In this document: one piece after another, positions 9,108-18,152 of the stretch
How positions within the stretch are numbered: the stretch's first letter is position 1
Layout of the letters: every line of letters begins with the position of its first letter
Assembly: GCA_947243845.1 (NCBI GenBank)
Contig: CAMXIF010000017.1
Coordinates: 1-64,000 of the forward strand
Length of the DNA stretch: 64,000 nucleotides
From: an uncultured bacterium
GTDB lineage: Bacteria; Bacillota; Clostridia; Lachnospirales; Lachnospiraceae
Direction: 5' to 3'
The notes under the pieces: generated by a model
The model's input: the letters and a program-made list of their open reading frames with translations, nothing else
What the model was told of the DNA's origin: nothing
Database searches by the model: none
Program-made: the position numbers and the translations under genes

Positions 9108-10364
9108 TTAGATTTTATACTTCTTGCTGACCTGCTGATATTGTAAATTCAGCGTCTGATACATTTTAAGCGTTCCTGCCGTCTCCTTTTTCACATGTTC
9201 CATGATTTCATCATAGGAATTGACAAACATCGTCACAATCTGCTGTTTCAGACGTTTCTTAGAGGCATCCTCATTCAACAGACCGATTACGCGCTCCTTG
9301 GGCATAGCTTCCCGCCAGCTTCTCTTGCTGACAAGTGCGCTCACCACATCCACCACCTGCATAATTCCCTGATGCAAGCTGATCTGTCCGTCCTTCAAAT
9401 GATTCGGATAGCCGCTGCCATCTCCTCTCTCGTGATGTGCCAGCGCAATATTGACCACTTCCGGTTTCATCTTCTGTCCCAGCTGCTTCTCGGCAAGTTC
9501 TATATGGGTTTGTACCGACTTCATCTCCTCTTTCTTCAGTTTGCGCGGTGCACAGACAATCTCCTTGGGTATGGCCAGCATCCCGATATCGTGGATCAGC
9601 GTTGCATAATACAGCATCTCCTTCTCCTGCTCCGGCAAAAACATCATCTGACCTATCTCTTCACAAATACAAATTGCCGTGACCGTATCAAGCACCATGG
9701 ATTCCCTGACAAATCCCAGACAATACATTACCATCTCCAGGAATCGCTTTTTATCCTCATTGGAGAAGATCATATAATCTACAATCTCATCCAGTTCCTG
9801 CTTGAACTCTCCGCTCTTGATCTTTTCCAGAATCTTGTACTTGGCATCACACTGGTAGAAACGCTCCAACCCCTCCGCAGAAAGCTTCTCCCCCGCCTGT
9901 TTCTGAAACATATGCGGATCAAACTGTGCACCCATGGTTCCGGAGTAAATATCTATCTTCTCGGCAATATTGACATAAGCTGCCACTTCCTTGTACTCAT
10001 ACTCCGAATCCTTCAGCCTCTCATAATCCCTGTGGTGATACATGATCACCTTGGCAAGTTCCGGCACCGGGGACAGATATTTAAAGAACAGATACCCGTA
10101 GATAGAATGTGCCATATTGTCCCTTGTCTCATACTGCAGCATATCGCTGATACGGGCTTTCTCTGTCTTATAGGCCCCAATGTCATGCATGGTGGCCACC
10201 ATAACGATATCCGCCAGCTCAAACTCTTCGTATTTCCCCTCTTCCTGCAGCATCTTATAAACTATGTACGCAACTCTGGAACCATGTTCCATCAATACCG
10301 GATCGATCAGTTTCATAATGTCCCGCATCAGCAGGAAAATGTCTTTGCTCTTAATATACTCCAT
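9108..10364 (-). CDS. Tandem HD / HD-GYP domain phosphodiesterase
   Basis: Probable cyclic di-GMP phosphodiesterase, 418 aa, cytosolic. A first HD domain (about 15-150) holds H60-D61, H86 and H110-H111. A second, C-terminal HD-GYP domain holds H258-D259 and the diagnostic HHERGDGSGYP (310-320). Having both metal-binding HD domains intact is less common than a single HD-GYP; the first could have another nucleotide substrate. No sensor domain is present. Start ATG follows GGGAGAG. It lies 15 bp after the GNAT gene, so the two form an operon. Confidence 0.9.
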   Translation of the reverse strand: MEYIKSKDIFLLMRDIMKLIDPVLMEHGSRVAYIVYKMLQEEGKYEEFELADIVMVATMHDIGAYKTEKARISDMLQYETRDNMAHSIYGYLFFKYLSPVPELAKVIMYHHRDYERLKDSEYEYKEVAAYVNIAEKIDIYSGTMGAQFDPHMFQKQAGEKLSAEGLERFYQCDAKYKILEKIKSGEFKQELDEIVDYMIFSNEDKKRFLEMVMYCLGFVRESMVLDTVTAICICEEIGQMMFLPEQEKEMLYYATLIHDIGMLAIPKEIVCAPRKLKKEEMKSVQTHIELAEKQLGQKMKPEVVNIALAHHERGDGSGYPNHLKDGQISLHQGIMQVVDVVSALVSKRSWREAMPKERVIGLLNEDASKKRLKQQIVTMFVNSYDEIMEHVKKETAGTLKMYQTLNLQYQQVSKKYKI

Positions 10365-10379
10365 ATAGCTCTCCCGTCA

Positions 10380-10844
10380 TTACAATACAAACTCCATCGG
10401 CGTGTAAGTGATCCCATCTCTCTGCTCCTGCGGACGCAGATCCCGGAACCCCAGCCTGTGATAAAATCCGACTCCATAAGGAGACGAGTTCACGGTCACA
10501 CGGCTGGCCTGCACCTCTGTCAACAGATAATTGGCCAGATACTGTATCAGGCCGCGGCCGATTCCCCGTCTATGATATTTCTCATCCACAAATAAAAGCG
10601 AAATATGTGCATTATCCCGCAGGGTGATCATACCAACTATCTTCTTATCATCCAGCGCGACAAACATCTGGTATGCCCCCATGACAAACATTCGATGCAG
10701 CGTTTCATCCGTGATAAAATTTTCAAAATTCTGTACCCCCTCCGGGGTATAGACATCTGCCTCAAACTTTAAAAAAGTTCTCCAGGCCAGCGCCATGGCC
10801 TCTTCCCATTCGTCCCGATATGCACTTCTGATCTGATATAACAT
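10380..10844 (-). CDS. GNAT-family N-acetyltransferase
   Basis: Small acyltransferase using acetyl-CoA, about 154 aa. The acetyl-CoA-binding loop appears as RRGIGRGL after the strand HISLLFVDEKYH, and the C-terminal NSSPYGVGFYHRLGFRDL is the usual GNAT end. The substrate is unknown. The ATG at 10844 is preferred over a TTG two codons earlier. It is first in an operon with the HD-GYP protein. Confidence 0.88.
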   Translation of the reverse strand: MLYQIRSAYRDEWEEAMALAWRTFLKFEADVYTPEGVQNFENFITDETLHRMFVMGAYQMFVALDDKKIVGMITLRDNAHISLLFVDEKYHRRGIGRGLIQYLANYLLTEVQASRVTVNSSPYGVGFYHRLGFRDLRPQEQRDGITYTPMEFVL

Positions 10845-10958
10845 TTCCAAAACTACCTGCGGCTCCTTTGTAATCTGATATCATTCTACCGTATTTACCA
10901 TGAAATTACAACCATCCGCCGGAATGTCCACCTGTATACCGCTATATAGTTCCGGAGA

Positions 10959-11951
10959 CTATTTGGCCGCTTCAGAACCCACTTTGTTCACTAACGGGAG
11001 CCCGTTTTCTAACGCATATGCGTTCTCTAATGTCTCCTTGGCAATAGCCTGCATGGCTTCCTTTGTAAAGAATCCCATATGGGATGTAATCAGTACATTG
11101 GGGAATGTCATCAGTCTGGCCAGATTTTCATCCCGCATAATCTCATTGGATCTGTCCTCATAGAAGATTCCCTCTTCCTCCTCATACACATCCAGTCCCA
11201 CACCGCCAAACTTACCGGCCACCAGACCATCAATCAGTGCATCCGTATCGATCAGCGCGCCACGGGAAGTATTGACCAGATAGACGCCGTCTTTCATTCT
11301 TTCAATGGTACTGCGGTTCACAATGTGCCTGGTCTCGGAAGTCAATGGACAGTGCAGGGATATCACATCCGATTTCGTCATGATTTCCTCAAGGGACACA
11401 TATTCCACATCCAGTTTGGGATTGGGATACGGGTCATAAGCCAATACCTGCATACCAAATCCATTACAAATACGGATCATTGCCTGCCCGATCTTACCGG
11501 TGCCCACGATACCTGCCACTTTATGATACAGATCCACGCCCATCAACCCATTAAGACTCATATTGAAATCCCTGGTCCTGTTGTATGCTTTATGCGTATA
11601 ACGATTGACTGTCAGCAACATTCCCATGGCAAATTCCGCCACGGCCTCAGGGGAATAACTGGGAACGCGCAGAATCAGCACCTTGTCCTCCGCCGCCTTC
11701 ACATCCACATGATTAAAGCCCGCGCTCCTTAAGAGGATTGCCTTCACATGCATATCGTAGAGCGACTGTATCATACTGGAATTGACATAGTCGTTTACAA
11801 AGATACACACCGCATCAAACCCCTGTGCCAGAGTAATGGTCTCTTCCTGAAAAGGCACCTCATAAAACCGGATATCAAACCCATACTCCTTACCCATAGG
11901 CTCAAACCAAATCTTATCGTAGGGTTTTGTACTAAAAAATGCTATTTTCAT
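10959..11951 (-). CDS. D-2-hydroxyacid dehydrogenase (D-lactate dehydrogenase-like)
   Basis: NAD-dependent reduction of a 2-keto acid, most likely pyruvate to D-lactate, in the cytosol; 330 aa. The catalytic triad of the family is visible: R230 (NTSRGALID), E259 (in DVYEEEE) and H291 (ITSHMGFFT). The dinucleotide-binding loop is GIVGTGKIG (148-156), followed by an acidic residue (AYDPYPN) favouring NAD over NADP. The spacing of R, E and H matches LdhA-type enzymes. Start ATG has GGAGG six bases upstream. Hydroxyisocaproate or vancomycin-type homologues share these motifs, so the exact substrate is not proven. Confidence 0.9.
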   Translation of the reverse strand: MKIAFFSTKPYDKIWFEPMGKEYGFDIRFYEVPFQEETITLAQGFDAVCIFVNDYVNSSMIQSLYDMHVKAILLRSAGFNHVDVKAAEDKVLILRVPSYSPEAVAEFAMGMLLTVNRYTHKAYNRTRDFNMSLNGLMGVDLYHKVAGIVGTGKIGQAMIRICNGFGMQVLAYDPYPNPKLDVEYVSLEEIMTKSDVISLHCPLTSETRHIVNRSTIERMKDGVYLVNTSRGALIDTDALIDGLVAGKFGGVGLDVYEEEEGIFYEDRSNEIMRDENLARLMTFPNVLITSHMGFFTKEAMQAIAKETLENAYALENGLPLVNKVGSEAAK

Positions 11952-12040
11952 CGTCTGCCTCCATCTTCTTAAAGAATCTCTTTACAATTCAAGTATAGTA
12001 TAAGCAAAAACCTCTAAAACATTCCCAAACATCCTCATGT

Positions 12041-12076
12041 TAATAAAAACCGCCATACTTCACCAGTATATGCGGT
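12041..12076 (-). terminator. Intrinsic terminator after the small anchored protein gene
   Basis: On the minus strand ACCGCATATACT pairs with AGTATGGCGGT (one bulge), followed by TTTTTATTA. Confidence 0.75.
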
Positions 12077-12086
12077 CTTCATCAAC

Positions 12087-12383
12087 CTAAAAAGGATTCA
12101 AATCATTAAAAAAATCCGTAACGCTCTGCTTCAGGCTTTCCCAGAAATTATCGGCAGCCCCTTCCACTGCACTCTCCACAGCATCATTGATGGCCTCGTT
12201 CGCCTGTTCCACCACTTCTTCACCGTATTCTTCGTAAAGTTCCTGCGCATGGTCCGCAAACTCTTCTGCCTCGGCTTCCAGCGTCTCCACGGTCACCTCT
12301 TTACCCTGTCCGGGTGCAATGACCGCCACATACACTGCGCCTATAATCGCTGCCACACATAATAACCCAAATAATTTCTTCAT
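12087..12383 (-). CDS. Small secreted or membrane-anchored acidic protein
   Basis: 98 aa, not recognised. One N-terminal hydrophobic segment (about 4-24: LFGLLCVAAIIGAVYVAVIA) acts as signal or anchor. The rest is a highly acidic, Ala/Glu-rich amphipathic helix (about 30-80) ending in a hydrophobic WESLKQSVTDFFNDLNPF. GAGG precedes the ATG. It is the last gene of the strand run metG-hydrolase-this gene, 42 bp after the hydrolase. No function is assigned. Confidence 0.75.
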   Translation of the reverse strand: MKKLFGLLCVAAIIGAVYVAVIAPGQGKEVTVETLEAEAEEFADHAQELYEEYGEEVVEQANEAINDAVESAVEGAADNFWESLKQSVTDFFNDLNPF

Positions 12384-12425
12384 TTATATGATTCCTCATT
12401 CTCAGACATCCATACATTGGTTCCG

Positions 12426-13361
12426 TCATGTAACCCTTTGCAGAATCCAACGGTAGATATCTCCGTACACATCTTCCCTGTCAGCCTCGTTCAGTATCTC
12501 ATGCCTGTCTCCCGGATATAGTTTCATCTGCACATGTTCCATGCCCAGCCTCTGGAAAGACTCATACACATCCTTCACCGCCTGGCCATAATCGCCCACC
12601 GGATCTTCCTCTCCTGCCACAAAGAATACCGGCAGCTGCCTGGGCATCTTATTTAACTTTCTGCTGTCACCCAGATTCCAGATCAGCTTCATCAAAGTCT
12701 GGAAACCATTGGCCGTGAAGACAAAACCGCACAGCGGATCCGCTATATAACGCTCCACGCTCTCCGCATTGGCACAGAGCCAGTCACTCGGCGTCTTCGG
12801 TGATTCTATTCTCTTATTAAAGCTGCCAAAGGCAAGCCTGTCAATCAACCTGCTCACATGCTTTGGCCCACAGAACAGCGTCTGTATCGCCGCCAGTATC
12901 CTCACAATGGCAAGCCGCGGTCTGGGCTGCATGCCTGTCCCCATGATAATGGCTCCGTCAATACCGCTCCCATATCGGATCAGGTAATTTCTCGCAATAA
13001 AGGAACCCATGCTGTGTCCCAGAATAAGATAGGGCACTCCCAGATATTGTTCCTGCATCATCTTCTTCAACCGGTGTTCATCCCGCACAAGCACGGTAGC
13101 CGCATCTTCTTTACAAAAATACCCGTAAGGTTCTCCCGGATTTACGGACTTCCCATGCCCCAGATGGTCATCCCCCACCACAAGAATCCCCTTGTCAGCC
13201 AAATACCGCGCGAACTCGTCATAACGATCCACATATTCGGACATACCATGTATGATCTGCAGGATACAGACTGGCCTGTCAATCTCCGGAATCCAGCGAA
13301 TTGCATGAATCTTGTGTTCGCCATCTCTGGAACCAAAGTAAAACTCTTCTTTTCGTATCAC
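12426..13361 (-). CDS. Alpha/beta hydrolase, monoacylglycerol lipase-like
   Basis: Serine hydrolase of the Hydrolase_4 (lysophospholipase/monoacylglycerol lipase) type, about 311 aa. The nucleophile elbow is GHSMGS. The opening EFYFGSRDGEHKIHAIRWIPE and HGMSEYVDRYDEFARYLADKG, then GDDHLGHGKS, are characteristic. The acid and histidine come from FVAGEEDPVGDYG and YPGDRHEILNE. An open frame runs up to a TTG at 13418, but AGAGAGG sits 8 nt before a GTG at 13361, and the family N-terminus begins there, so the shorter form is chosen. It lies just after metG on the same strand. Confidence 0.88.
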   Translation of the reverse strand: MIRKEEFYFGSRDGEHKIHAIRWIPEIDRPVCILQIIHGMSEYVDRYDEFARYLADKGILVVGDDHLGHGKSVNPGEPYGYFCKEDAATVLVRDEHRLKKMMQEQYLGVPYLILGHSMGSFIARNYLIRYGSGIDGAIIMGTGMQPRPRLAIVRILAAIQTLFCGPKHVSRLIDRLAFGSFNKRIESPKTPSDWLCANAESVERYIADPLCGFVFTANGFQTLMKLIWNLGDSRKLNKMPRQLPVFFVAGEEDPVGDYGQAVKDVYESFQRLGMEHVQMKLYPGDRHEILNEADREDVYGDIYRWILQRVT

Positions 13362-13424
13362 TTCAAAGTCCTCTCTTACTTCCAAAATCCCGTCTAACTG
13401 CCACGCTGTCCGCCGCAAAACTTA

Positions 13425-15443
13425 TTAGCAGATCTCCGCTCCGGCCGGCATATCCTTCTGCGGTACCATCACCGCCAGATTGCCTTCTTCATCCGCCGCG
13501 CTCAAGATCATGCCCTCCGACATCATGCCCGCAATCTCTCTTGGCTGTAAGTTTACCAGCACCATGACTCTCTTACCAACCAGTTCCTCCGGCTTATAAT
13601 ACTGCTTAATACCAGAAAGAATCTGTCTGGTCTTAGCCCCAACCTGCACCTTGAACTTCAACAGCTTCTTGGACTTTGGCACTTCCTCACATTCCAGCAC
13701 AAGCCCCACCTGGAACTGGCACTTATCAAAGTCATCATAGGTGATCATATCCTTGGGCTCTAACTCCACTACCTTTTCATCCATACCGGCATCCTTTTCC
13801 TCTCCGCCAGCTGCTGCCTTCCGCTCTGCAAACATGGCTTCCACCTGCTCCATCACTTCCTTGATATCCTGACGGGCAAAGAGAATCTCCGGCTTCTCCA
13901 CCACTTTGCCGCTTGAGGGATACAGCGTGGATGCCCTGTCGACATCCTGCCCTGCCGCGCACTGCTCCAATGTCTCAAAATCAACCAATGGCGCCTTGAT
14001 CTGCTCCGCAATATTCTGTGCGGTCTCCGGCATATACGGCTCTAAAAGGGACGCCCCTACCAGAATACCGTTCAACAGATTATACAGGACTGTGGCCAGC
14101 CTGTCTTTCTTCGCCTCATCCTTGGCCAATACCCACGGCATTGTCTCATCAATATATTTATTGCAGCGTTTAAACAGCACAAAAATCTCTGTGATCGCAT
14201 CCGCCACCCGCAATTCGTCCATCTTCCTGGACACTCTCGTATAGGTATCTGTCACCACCCGGAACAGATCGGCATCCACATCCTCTGCACCTGCGTCCAC
14301 ACCTGCCTTCTTATTCTCCACAACACCGCCAAAATACTTGTTGCTCATGGAGACGGTTCTGTTCACCAGATTGCCCAGCGTATTTGCCAGATCGGAGTTC
14401 ATGCGCTCCACCATCAAATCCCAGGTAATCACTCCGTCATTCTCAAAAGGCATCTCATGCAGCACAAAATAGCGCACTGCATCCACACCGAAGAAACGAA
14501 TCAGATCATCCGCATAAATTACATTTCCCTTGGACTTACTCATCTTGCCGTCCCCCTGCAGCAGCCAGGGATGTCCAAACACCTGCTTAGGCAGCGGCTC
14601 TCCTAAAGCCATCAGGAAAATAGGCCAGTAGATTGTATGGAAACGAATGATATCCTTACCGATCAAATGCAGATCGGCCGGCCATAACTTCTGATACTGC
14701 TCGCTGCTCTCACCGTCCGCCTCATAACCAATACCCGTGATATAGTTCGTCAGCGCATCCAGCCACACGTATACCACATGCCTGTCATCGAAATCCACCG
14801 GAACACCCCATTTAAAGGAAGTCCGGGAAACACACAGATCCTGCAGCCCCGGCAGAAGGAAATTGTTCATCATCTCATTCTTACGGGAGACCGGCTGAAT
14901 AAATTCCGGATGCGCATTGATGTGCGCAATCAGTTTGTCCGCATATTTGCTCATTTTAAAGAAATATGCTTCCTCCTTGGCCGGCTTCACCTCCCTGCCG
15001 CAGTCCGGGCACTTGCCGTCCACCAGCTGGGACTCTGTCCAGAAAGATTCGCAGGGTGTGCAATAAAGCCCTTCATAGGCCCCCTTATAGATGTCTCCCT
15101 GCTCATACAGCTTCTTAAAAATCTTCTGCACCTGTCTCTCATGATAATCATCCGTGGTGCGGATAAATTTATCATAAGAAGTATTCAGCGCATCGCAGAT
15201 CCGGCGGATCTCGCCAGCTACCTTGTCCACGTATTCCTTCGGTGTTACGCCTGCTTCCTGCGCTTTTAACTCAATCTTCTGTCCATGCTCGTCCGTGCCA
15301 GTCTGAAACTGCACATCATAACCGTCTTTTCTCTTAAAACGCGCAATACTGTCCGCCAGCACAATCTCGTAGCTGTTGCCGATATGCGGCGTACCGGAAG
15401 TATAGGCGATTGCCGTTGTGATATAATACTTTCCTTTATTCAT
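13425..15443 (-). CDS. metG: Methionyl-tRNA synthetase
   Basis: Charges tRNA-Met with methionine; essential cytosolic enzyme, 672 aa. The class I signatures are H20-I-G-N23 (HIGH) and K300-M-S-K-S (KMSKS). A zinc knuckle with the pairs CTPC and CPDCG lies near residue 130-150. The anticodon-binding helical domain follows. The C-terminus (about 570-672) is the appended tRNA-binding (EMAP/Trbp111-like) domain, typical of the dimeric bacterial form. The ATG at 15443 with AAGGAAG upstream is preferred to a TTG two codons earlier. I see no T-box or S-box leader in the 96 bp before it. Confidence 0.97.
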   Translation of the reverse strand: MNKGKYYITTAIAYTSGTPHIGNSYEIVLADSIARFKRKDGYDVQFQTGTDEHGQKIELKAQEAGVTPKEYVDKVAGEIRRICDALNTSYDKFIRTTDDYHERQVQKIFKKLYEQGDIYKGAYEGLYCTPCESFWTESQLVDGKCPDCGREVKPAKEEAYFFKMSKYADKLIAHINAHPEFIQPVSRKNEMMNNFLLPGLQDLCVSRTSFKWGVPVDFDDRHVVYVWLDALTNYITGIGYEADGESSEQYQKLWPADLHLIGKDIIRFHTIYWPIFLMALGEPLPKQVFGHPWLLQGDGKMSKSKGNVIYADDLIRFFGVDAVRYFVLHEMPFENDGVITWDLMVERMNSDLANTLGNLVNRTVSMSNKYFGGVVENKKAGVDAGAEDVDADLFRVVTDTYTRVSRKMDELRVADAITEIFVLFKRCNKYIDETMPWVLAKDEAKKDRLATVLYNLLNGILVGASLLEPYMPETAQNIAEQIKAPLVDFETLEQCAAGQDVDRASTLYPSSGKVVEKPEILFARQDIKEVMEQVEAMFAERKAAAGGEEKDAGMDEKVVELEPKDMITYDDFDKCQFQVGLVLECEEVPKSKKLLKFKVQVGAKTRQILSGIKQYYKPEELVGKRVMVLVNLQPREIAGMMSEGMILSAADEEGNLAVMVPQKDMPAGAEIC

Positions 15444-15539
15444 GATCAACTTCCTTTCCCATCATGCAAAACATACTGTAATTAACCTATCATAAGGGGG
15501 CTGGATTGTCAATTCCTGCCACGCAGTCTAAGGAAAGCC

Positions 15540-15788
15540 TTACTGGTCTTGTGCGGGAGTGGAATAAGCAGAATATAATGCCGGATCAAACACTTCCTCC
15601 GAAATCGCCCCTATCCTGCCCTGCAATAAAGTCACATCCTGACCCAATGCCTGTATGGTTGCGCCCACACCCTGAAACTGTACCGCCCCGCAGCTGCCCG
15701 TATTCTCCTTTGCCTCTGCCATGACCGCTATACCCACTATGATTCCCAGACCGGCTAACAATACCAGAATCCTTCCAGCTTTCCTCAT
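15540..15788 (-). CDS. Small signal-anchored protein, partner of the coiled-coil protein
   Basis: 82 aa, not recognised. It has a basic start, one hydrophobic helix (7-23) and a short outside part with a Cys (TGSCGAVQFQG). The start codon overlaps the stop of the preceding gene as ATGA, so the two are translationally coupled and their products probably work together. An interaction at the membrane is inference only. Confidence 0.75.
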   Translation of the reverse strand: MRKAGRILVLLAGLGIIVGIAVMAEAKENTGSCGAVQFQGVGATIQALGQDVTLLQGRIGAISEEVFDPALYSAYSTPAQDQ

Positions 15789-16747
15789 TGTCCGCCCTCC
15801 TGTTCCTGCATGGGCATCAGATACAGGGTATTGTTATTAGCGTCATACTGGTAACGAAGTGTATTTTCCGTCAGCACGCGTATCTTTTCTTCCATCTGAG
15901 CAATCCATGTGTCCACTCTTTCATTGACATTGTCCATGTTTTCCCGCAGAATCTTCTCCAGTTCCCGATTTACGTGATCAATACCCGCCTGCAGCTGGTC
16001 GATTCTATTATTGACATCAGCCACGTTTTGATTTAATGCCTTCTTTACCGTCTTTTCCAGACTGCTGATACTGGCCCAGAGTTTTTCATCCTCCTTTTTC
16101 AAAGCCGCCATCTGCTTATAAAGGCCGGAAATATCCGTCTGCACCCGCTCCATATCCGTGCGTATCGCCTCAATCTGCTGCGTAATGATGGGAATCTTTT
16201 CTCTGTCTATGACCTGTACGATATCTGTCAGATCCACAAGTTTGACCTGGGTCTCTTTGAGATTCTGGACAATGGTCTCCACCTCTTTGCACAGCGTTGT
16301 AATCTGCGTCTGCGTGGCAGCGTCAGCCTCCTGATACTCCCGGATCACTTCATTCAGCCCGTCCTGCACCTGCGTCATCGCCTGCAGAAGTTCTTCCACC
16401 TGCTCACGCAGGTAGGCGGTGCTTGTGAGATACTCCTGCCGCAGCCGCTCTCCGGAATCTTCCGACATATACTTGACTGCCTCCTCTTCATAGACCGTCT
16501 GGGACATTGTCTCTTCCTCATCCTGCTTTCGATCCCCTTCCTGAATCACCTGTCCCGTCTGTATCGGAATCGGCGTTTCCTTGCCCCCTCCTTTTGCGGC
16601 GTATCCCCACAGAAGTATCATGAGCAGTACAATGACCACCACAGCCACCGCCACTGTCACCACCAAAGCCATCCTATTCTCCTGTCTGTCAGGGTCGCTT
16701 GTCCTCTCGTTCCAATAATCTGACACTTTTGTCATAAATCCACGCAT
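15785..16747 (-). CDS. Single-pass membrane protein with long coiled coil
   Basis: About 320 aa, no family recognised. The N-terminal cytoplasmic stretch (about 25 aa) is followed by one membrane helix (MALVVTVAVAVVVIVLLMILLWGY). A long outside region from about 95 to 300 shows heptad patterns (LREQVEELLQAMTQVQDGLN, VEKTVKKAL-type repeats) that predict coiled coil, and a C-terminal tail NTLRYQYDANNNTLYLMP follows. The ATG at 16747 has GAAGGAAGG upstream; the open frame extends 11 codons further without a ribosome site. It heads the run toward metG. A cell-envelope scaffold or sensor is possible. Confidence 0.78.
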   Translation of the reverse strand: MRGFMTKVSDYWNERTSDPDRQENRMALVVTVAVAVVVIVLLMILLWGYAAKGGGKETPIPIQTGQVIQEGDRKQDEEETMSQTVYEEEAVKYMSEDSGERLRQEYLTSTAYLREQVEELLQAMTQVQDGLNEVIREYQEADAATQTQITTLCKEVETIVQNLKETQVKLVDLTDIVQVIDREKIPIITQQIEAIRTDMERVQTDISGLYKQMAALKKEDEKLWASISSLEKTVKKALNQNVADVNNRIDQLQAGIDHVNRELEKILRENMDNVNERVDTWIAQMEEKIRVLTENTLRYQYDANNNTLYLMPMQEQEGGQ

Positions 16748-16924
16748 AATATCCTTCCTTCTTTCATTTGTATTCAACATTTGGAAATCAGCGGCGATCT
16801 GCCGGGAACCGGCGCCATAGAGACGCGGTATAAAGTATACTTTAATATGAATCCAATGATTGTATGGTTAAGATAACAGATGCGCTTCCGAATGACAATA
16901 TCGGAAATATTCACAAAATTTACT

Positions 16925-16966
16925 CATATAATAAAGAGTACATCCCCCGAAAGCAGGATGCACTCT
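16925..16966 (-). terminator. Terminator after map
   Basis: AGAGTGCATCC pairs with GGATGTACTCT (one mismatch), followed on the minus strand by TTTATTAT. The tail is modest. The rest of 16748-17000 shows no gene. Confidence 0.6.
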
Positions 16967-17000
16967 GATTTTAACCCTTCCAAACGGTATTCCGTTAACG

Positions 17001-17873
17001 CTAATAAGTCAATATCTCATAGCCATCTTCCGTCACTGCAAGTGTCACTTCCCACTGTGCGGAAGGCTTGCCATCATCCGTGTAGACCGTCCAGCCGTCC
17101 TCATCGTCAATATAAATATCCGCCTTACCCATATTGACCATCGGCTCTATCGTAAACACCATGCCGGGCACCATCAGCATTTCCGTCCCCTTGCTGGTCA
17201 CATAACTGACAAAAGGCTCCTCATGAAATTCCAGCCCCACACCGTGGCCGCCGATCTCCCGGACAATGGAATATCCGTTACTCTTCGCATGATTGTTGAT
17301 GGCCTCCGCCATATCCCCCAGGAAGTTCCAGGGCTTCACCTGCTCCAGTCCCACGTCAATACACTCTCTGGCTACCCGCACCAGCTTCTGTGTCTCCTCC
17401 GGCACGTTCCCCAGCATAAACATCCTGGAAGAATCCGAAAAATATCCCTGATAGATCGTGGATACATCTACATTGACAATATCGCCGTCCTGTAAAATCC
17501 GTTCCTCGCTGGGAATCCCGTGACACACCACCTCATTGATGGAAGTACAGACGCTCTTCGGAAAGCCGTCATAATGAAGCGGCGCTGCGATGCCTCCCAT
17601 CTCTTTGGTCATATCGCAGACGATTCTGTCAATCTCCTCTGTACTCATTCCGATATGTATCTGCTTCTCAATCTCATCCAGAATCGCAATGTTGAGTTTA
17701 CTGCTCTCCCGGATTCCCTGAATCTGCTCCGGTGTTTTCAGGATGTCATGGTTCGGCACAATATGCCCCTGCAGCGCATAACTCTCAATCTTCTCATCCA
17801 TAGCCATATGGCAGGCTTTATATTTTCTGCCGCTTCCACACCAGCAGAGATCGTTTCGTCCCAGTTTTTTCAT
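17001..17873 (-). CDS. map: Methionine aminopeptidase type I with SEC-C zinc motif
   Basis: Removes the initiator methionine from nascent proteins; 290 aa against about 250 for the plain enzyme. The extra N-terminus is a SEC-C motif, LGRNDLCWCGSGRKYKACH (C10, C12, C21, H22), a zinc knuckle also found at the SecA tail and suggested to help ribosome or partner contact. The pita-bread core carries the metal ligands: Asp in VNVDVS and FSDSSR, His in GGHGVG, Glu in FTIEPM and the terminal QWEVTLAVTE. GGAGG lies before the ATG. It stands alone between terminator-like sequences. Confidence 0.96.
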   Translation of the reverse strand: MKKLGRNDLCWCGSGRKYKACHMAMDEKIESYALQGHIVPNHDILKTPEQIQGIRESSKLNIAILDEIEKQIHIGMSTEEIDRIVCDMTKEMGGIAAPLHYDGFPKSVCTSINEVVCHGIPSEERILQDGDIVNVDVSTIYQGYFSDSSRMFMLGNVPEETQKLVRVARECIDVGLEQVKPWNFLGDMAEAINNHAKSNGYSIVREIGGHGVGLEFHEEPFVSYVTSKGTEMLMVPGMVFTIEPMVNMGKADIYIDDEDGWTVYTDDGKPSAQWEVTLAVTEDGYEILTY

Positions 17874-18023
17874 CGCATAGAATCCTCCATTCCACAGCCG
17901 TATCTATTGTAGCCCATCTGAGGGATAAATTCAAGGTTGGGGGGACACTAATCTTTGTGCTTCCACTTCATTATAACCATTCTTAAATAACCCTCAACCA
18001 CCAGTCCATAGTAGAAATACCGC

Positions 18024-18052
18024 TTGAAACTCTTCGCTCACTATGTTAATAT
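18024..18052 (+). promoter_or_regulatory. Promoter of the antisense (antitoxin) RNA
   Basis: TTGAAA (18024-18029), a 17-bp spacer and TAATAT (18047-18052) on the plus strand. Transcription would start near 18059 and run into the convergent toxin gene. Confidence 0.65.
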
Positions 18053-18058
18053 TGGACA

Positions 18059-18152
18059 TAGGAAAAGCACCCACTCCAATGTGGATGCTCTCAGGATGGA
18101 AATGTCCATACGGACACCGCCTCACCTGTGGCTAGACAGGTGAGGCATTTTT
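18059..18152 (+). ncRNA. Putative antisense RNA, antitoxin of a type I system
   Basis: About 94 nt, bounded by a good promoter and an intrinsic terminator. Three hairpins are seen: AGCACCCAC/GTGGATGCT (18066-18089, one mismatch), TGTCC/GGACA, and the terminator GCCTCACCTGT/ACAGGTGAGGC (18119-18146) followed by ATTTTTATTT. The whole RNA is complementary to the 3' part of the toxin transcript, including the stop codon. This is the arrangement of TxpA/RatA and BsrG/SR4, where pairing destabilises or silences the toxin mRNA. Transcription is inferred, not shown. Confidence 0.6.
18061..18089 (-). terminator. Probable terminator of the toxin mRNA
   Basis: On the minus strand AGCATCCAC pairs with GTGGGTGCT and is followed by TTTTCC. 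It would end the toxin transcript about 60 nt past the stop codon, so the transcript overlaps essentially all of the antisense RNA. Confidence 0.5.

Noticed and set aside
9195-10595. 466-codon open frame on the plus strand
   Set aside because: It lies antisense to the HD-GYP and GNAT genes, has no ribosome site and a composition (His, Leu, Gln-rich) typical of a mirror frame.
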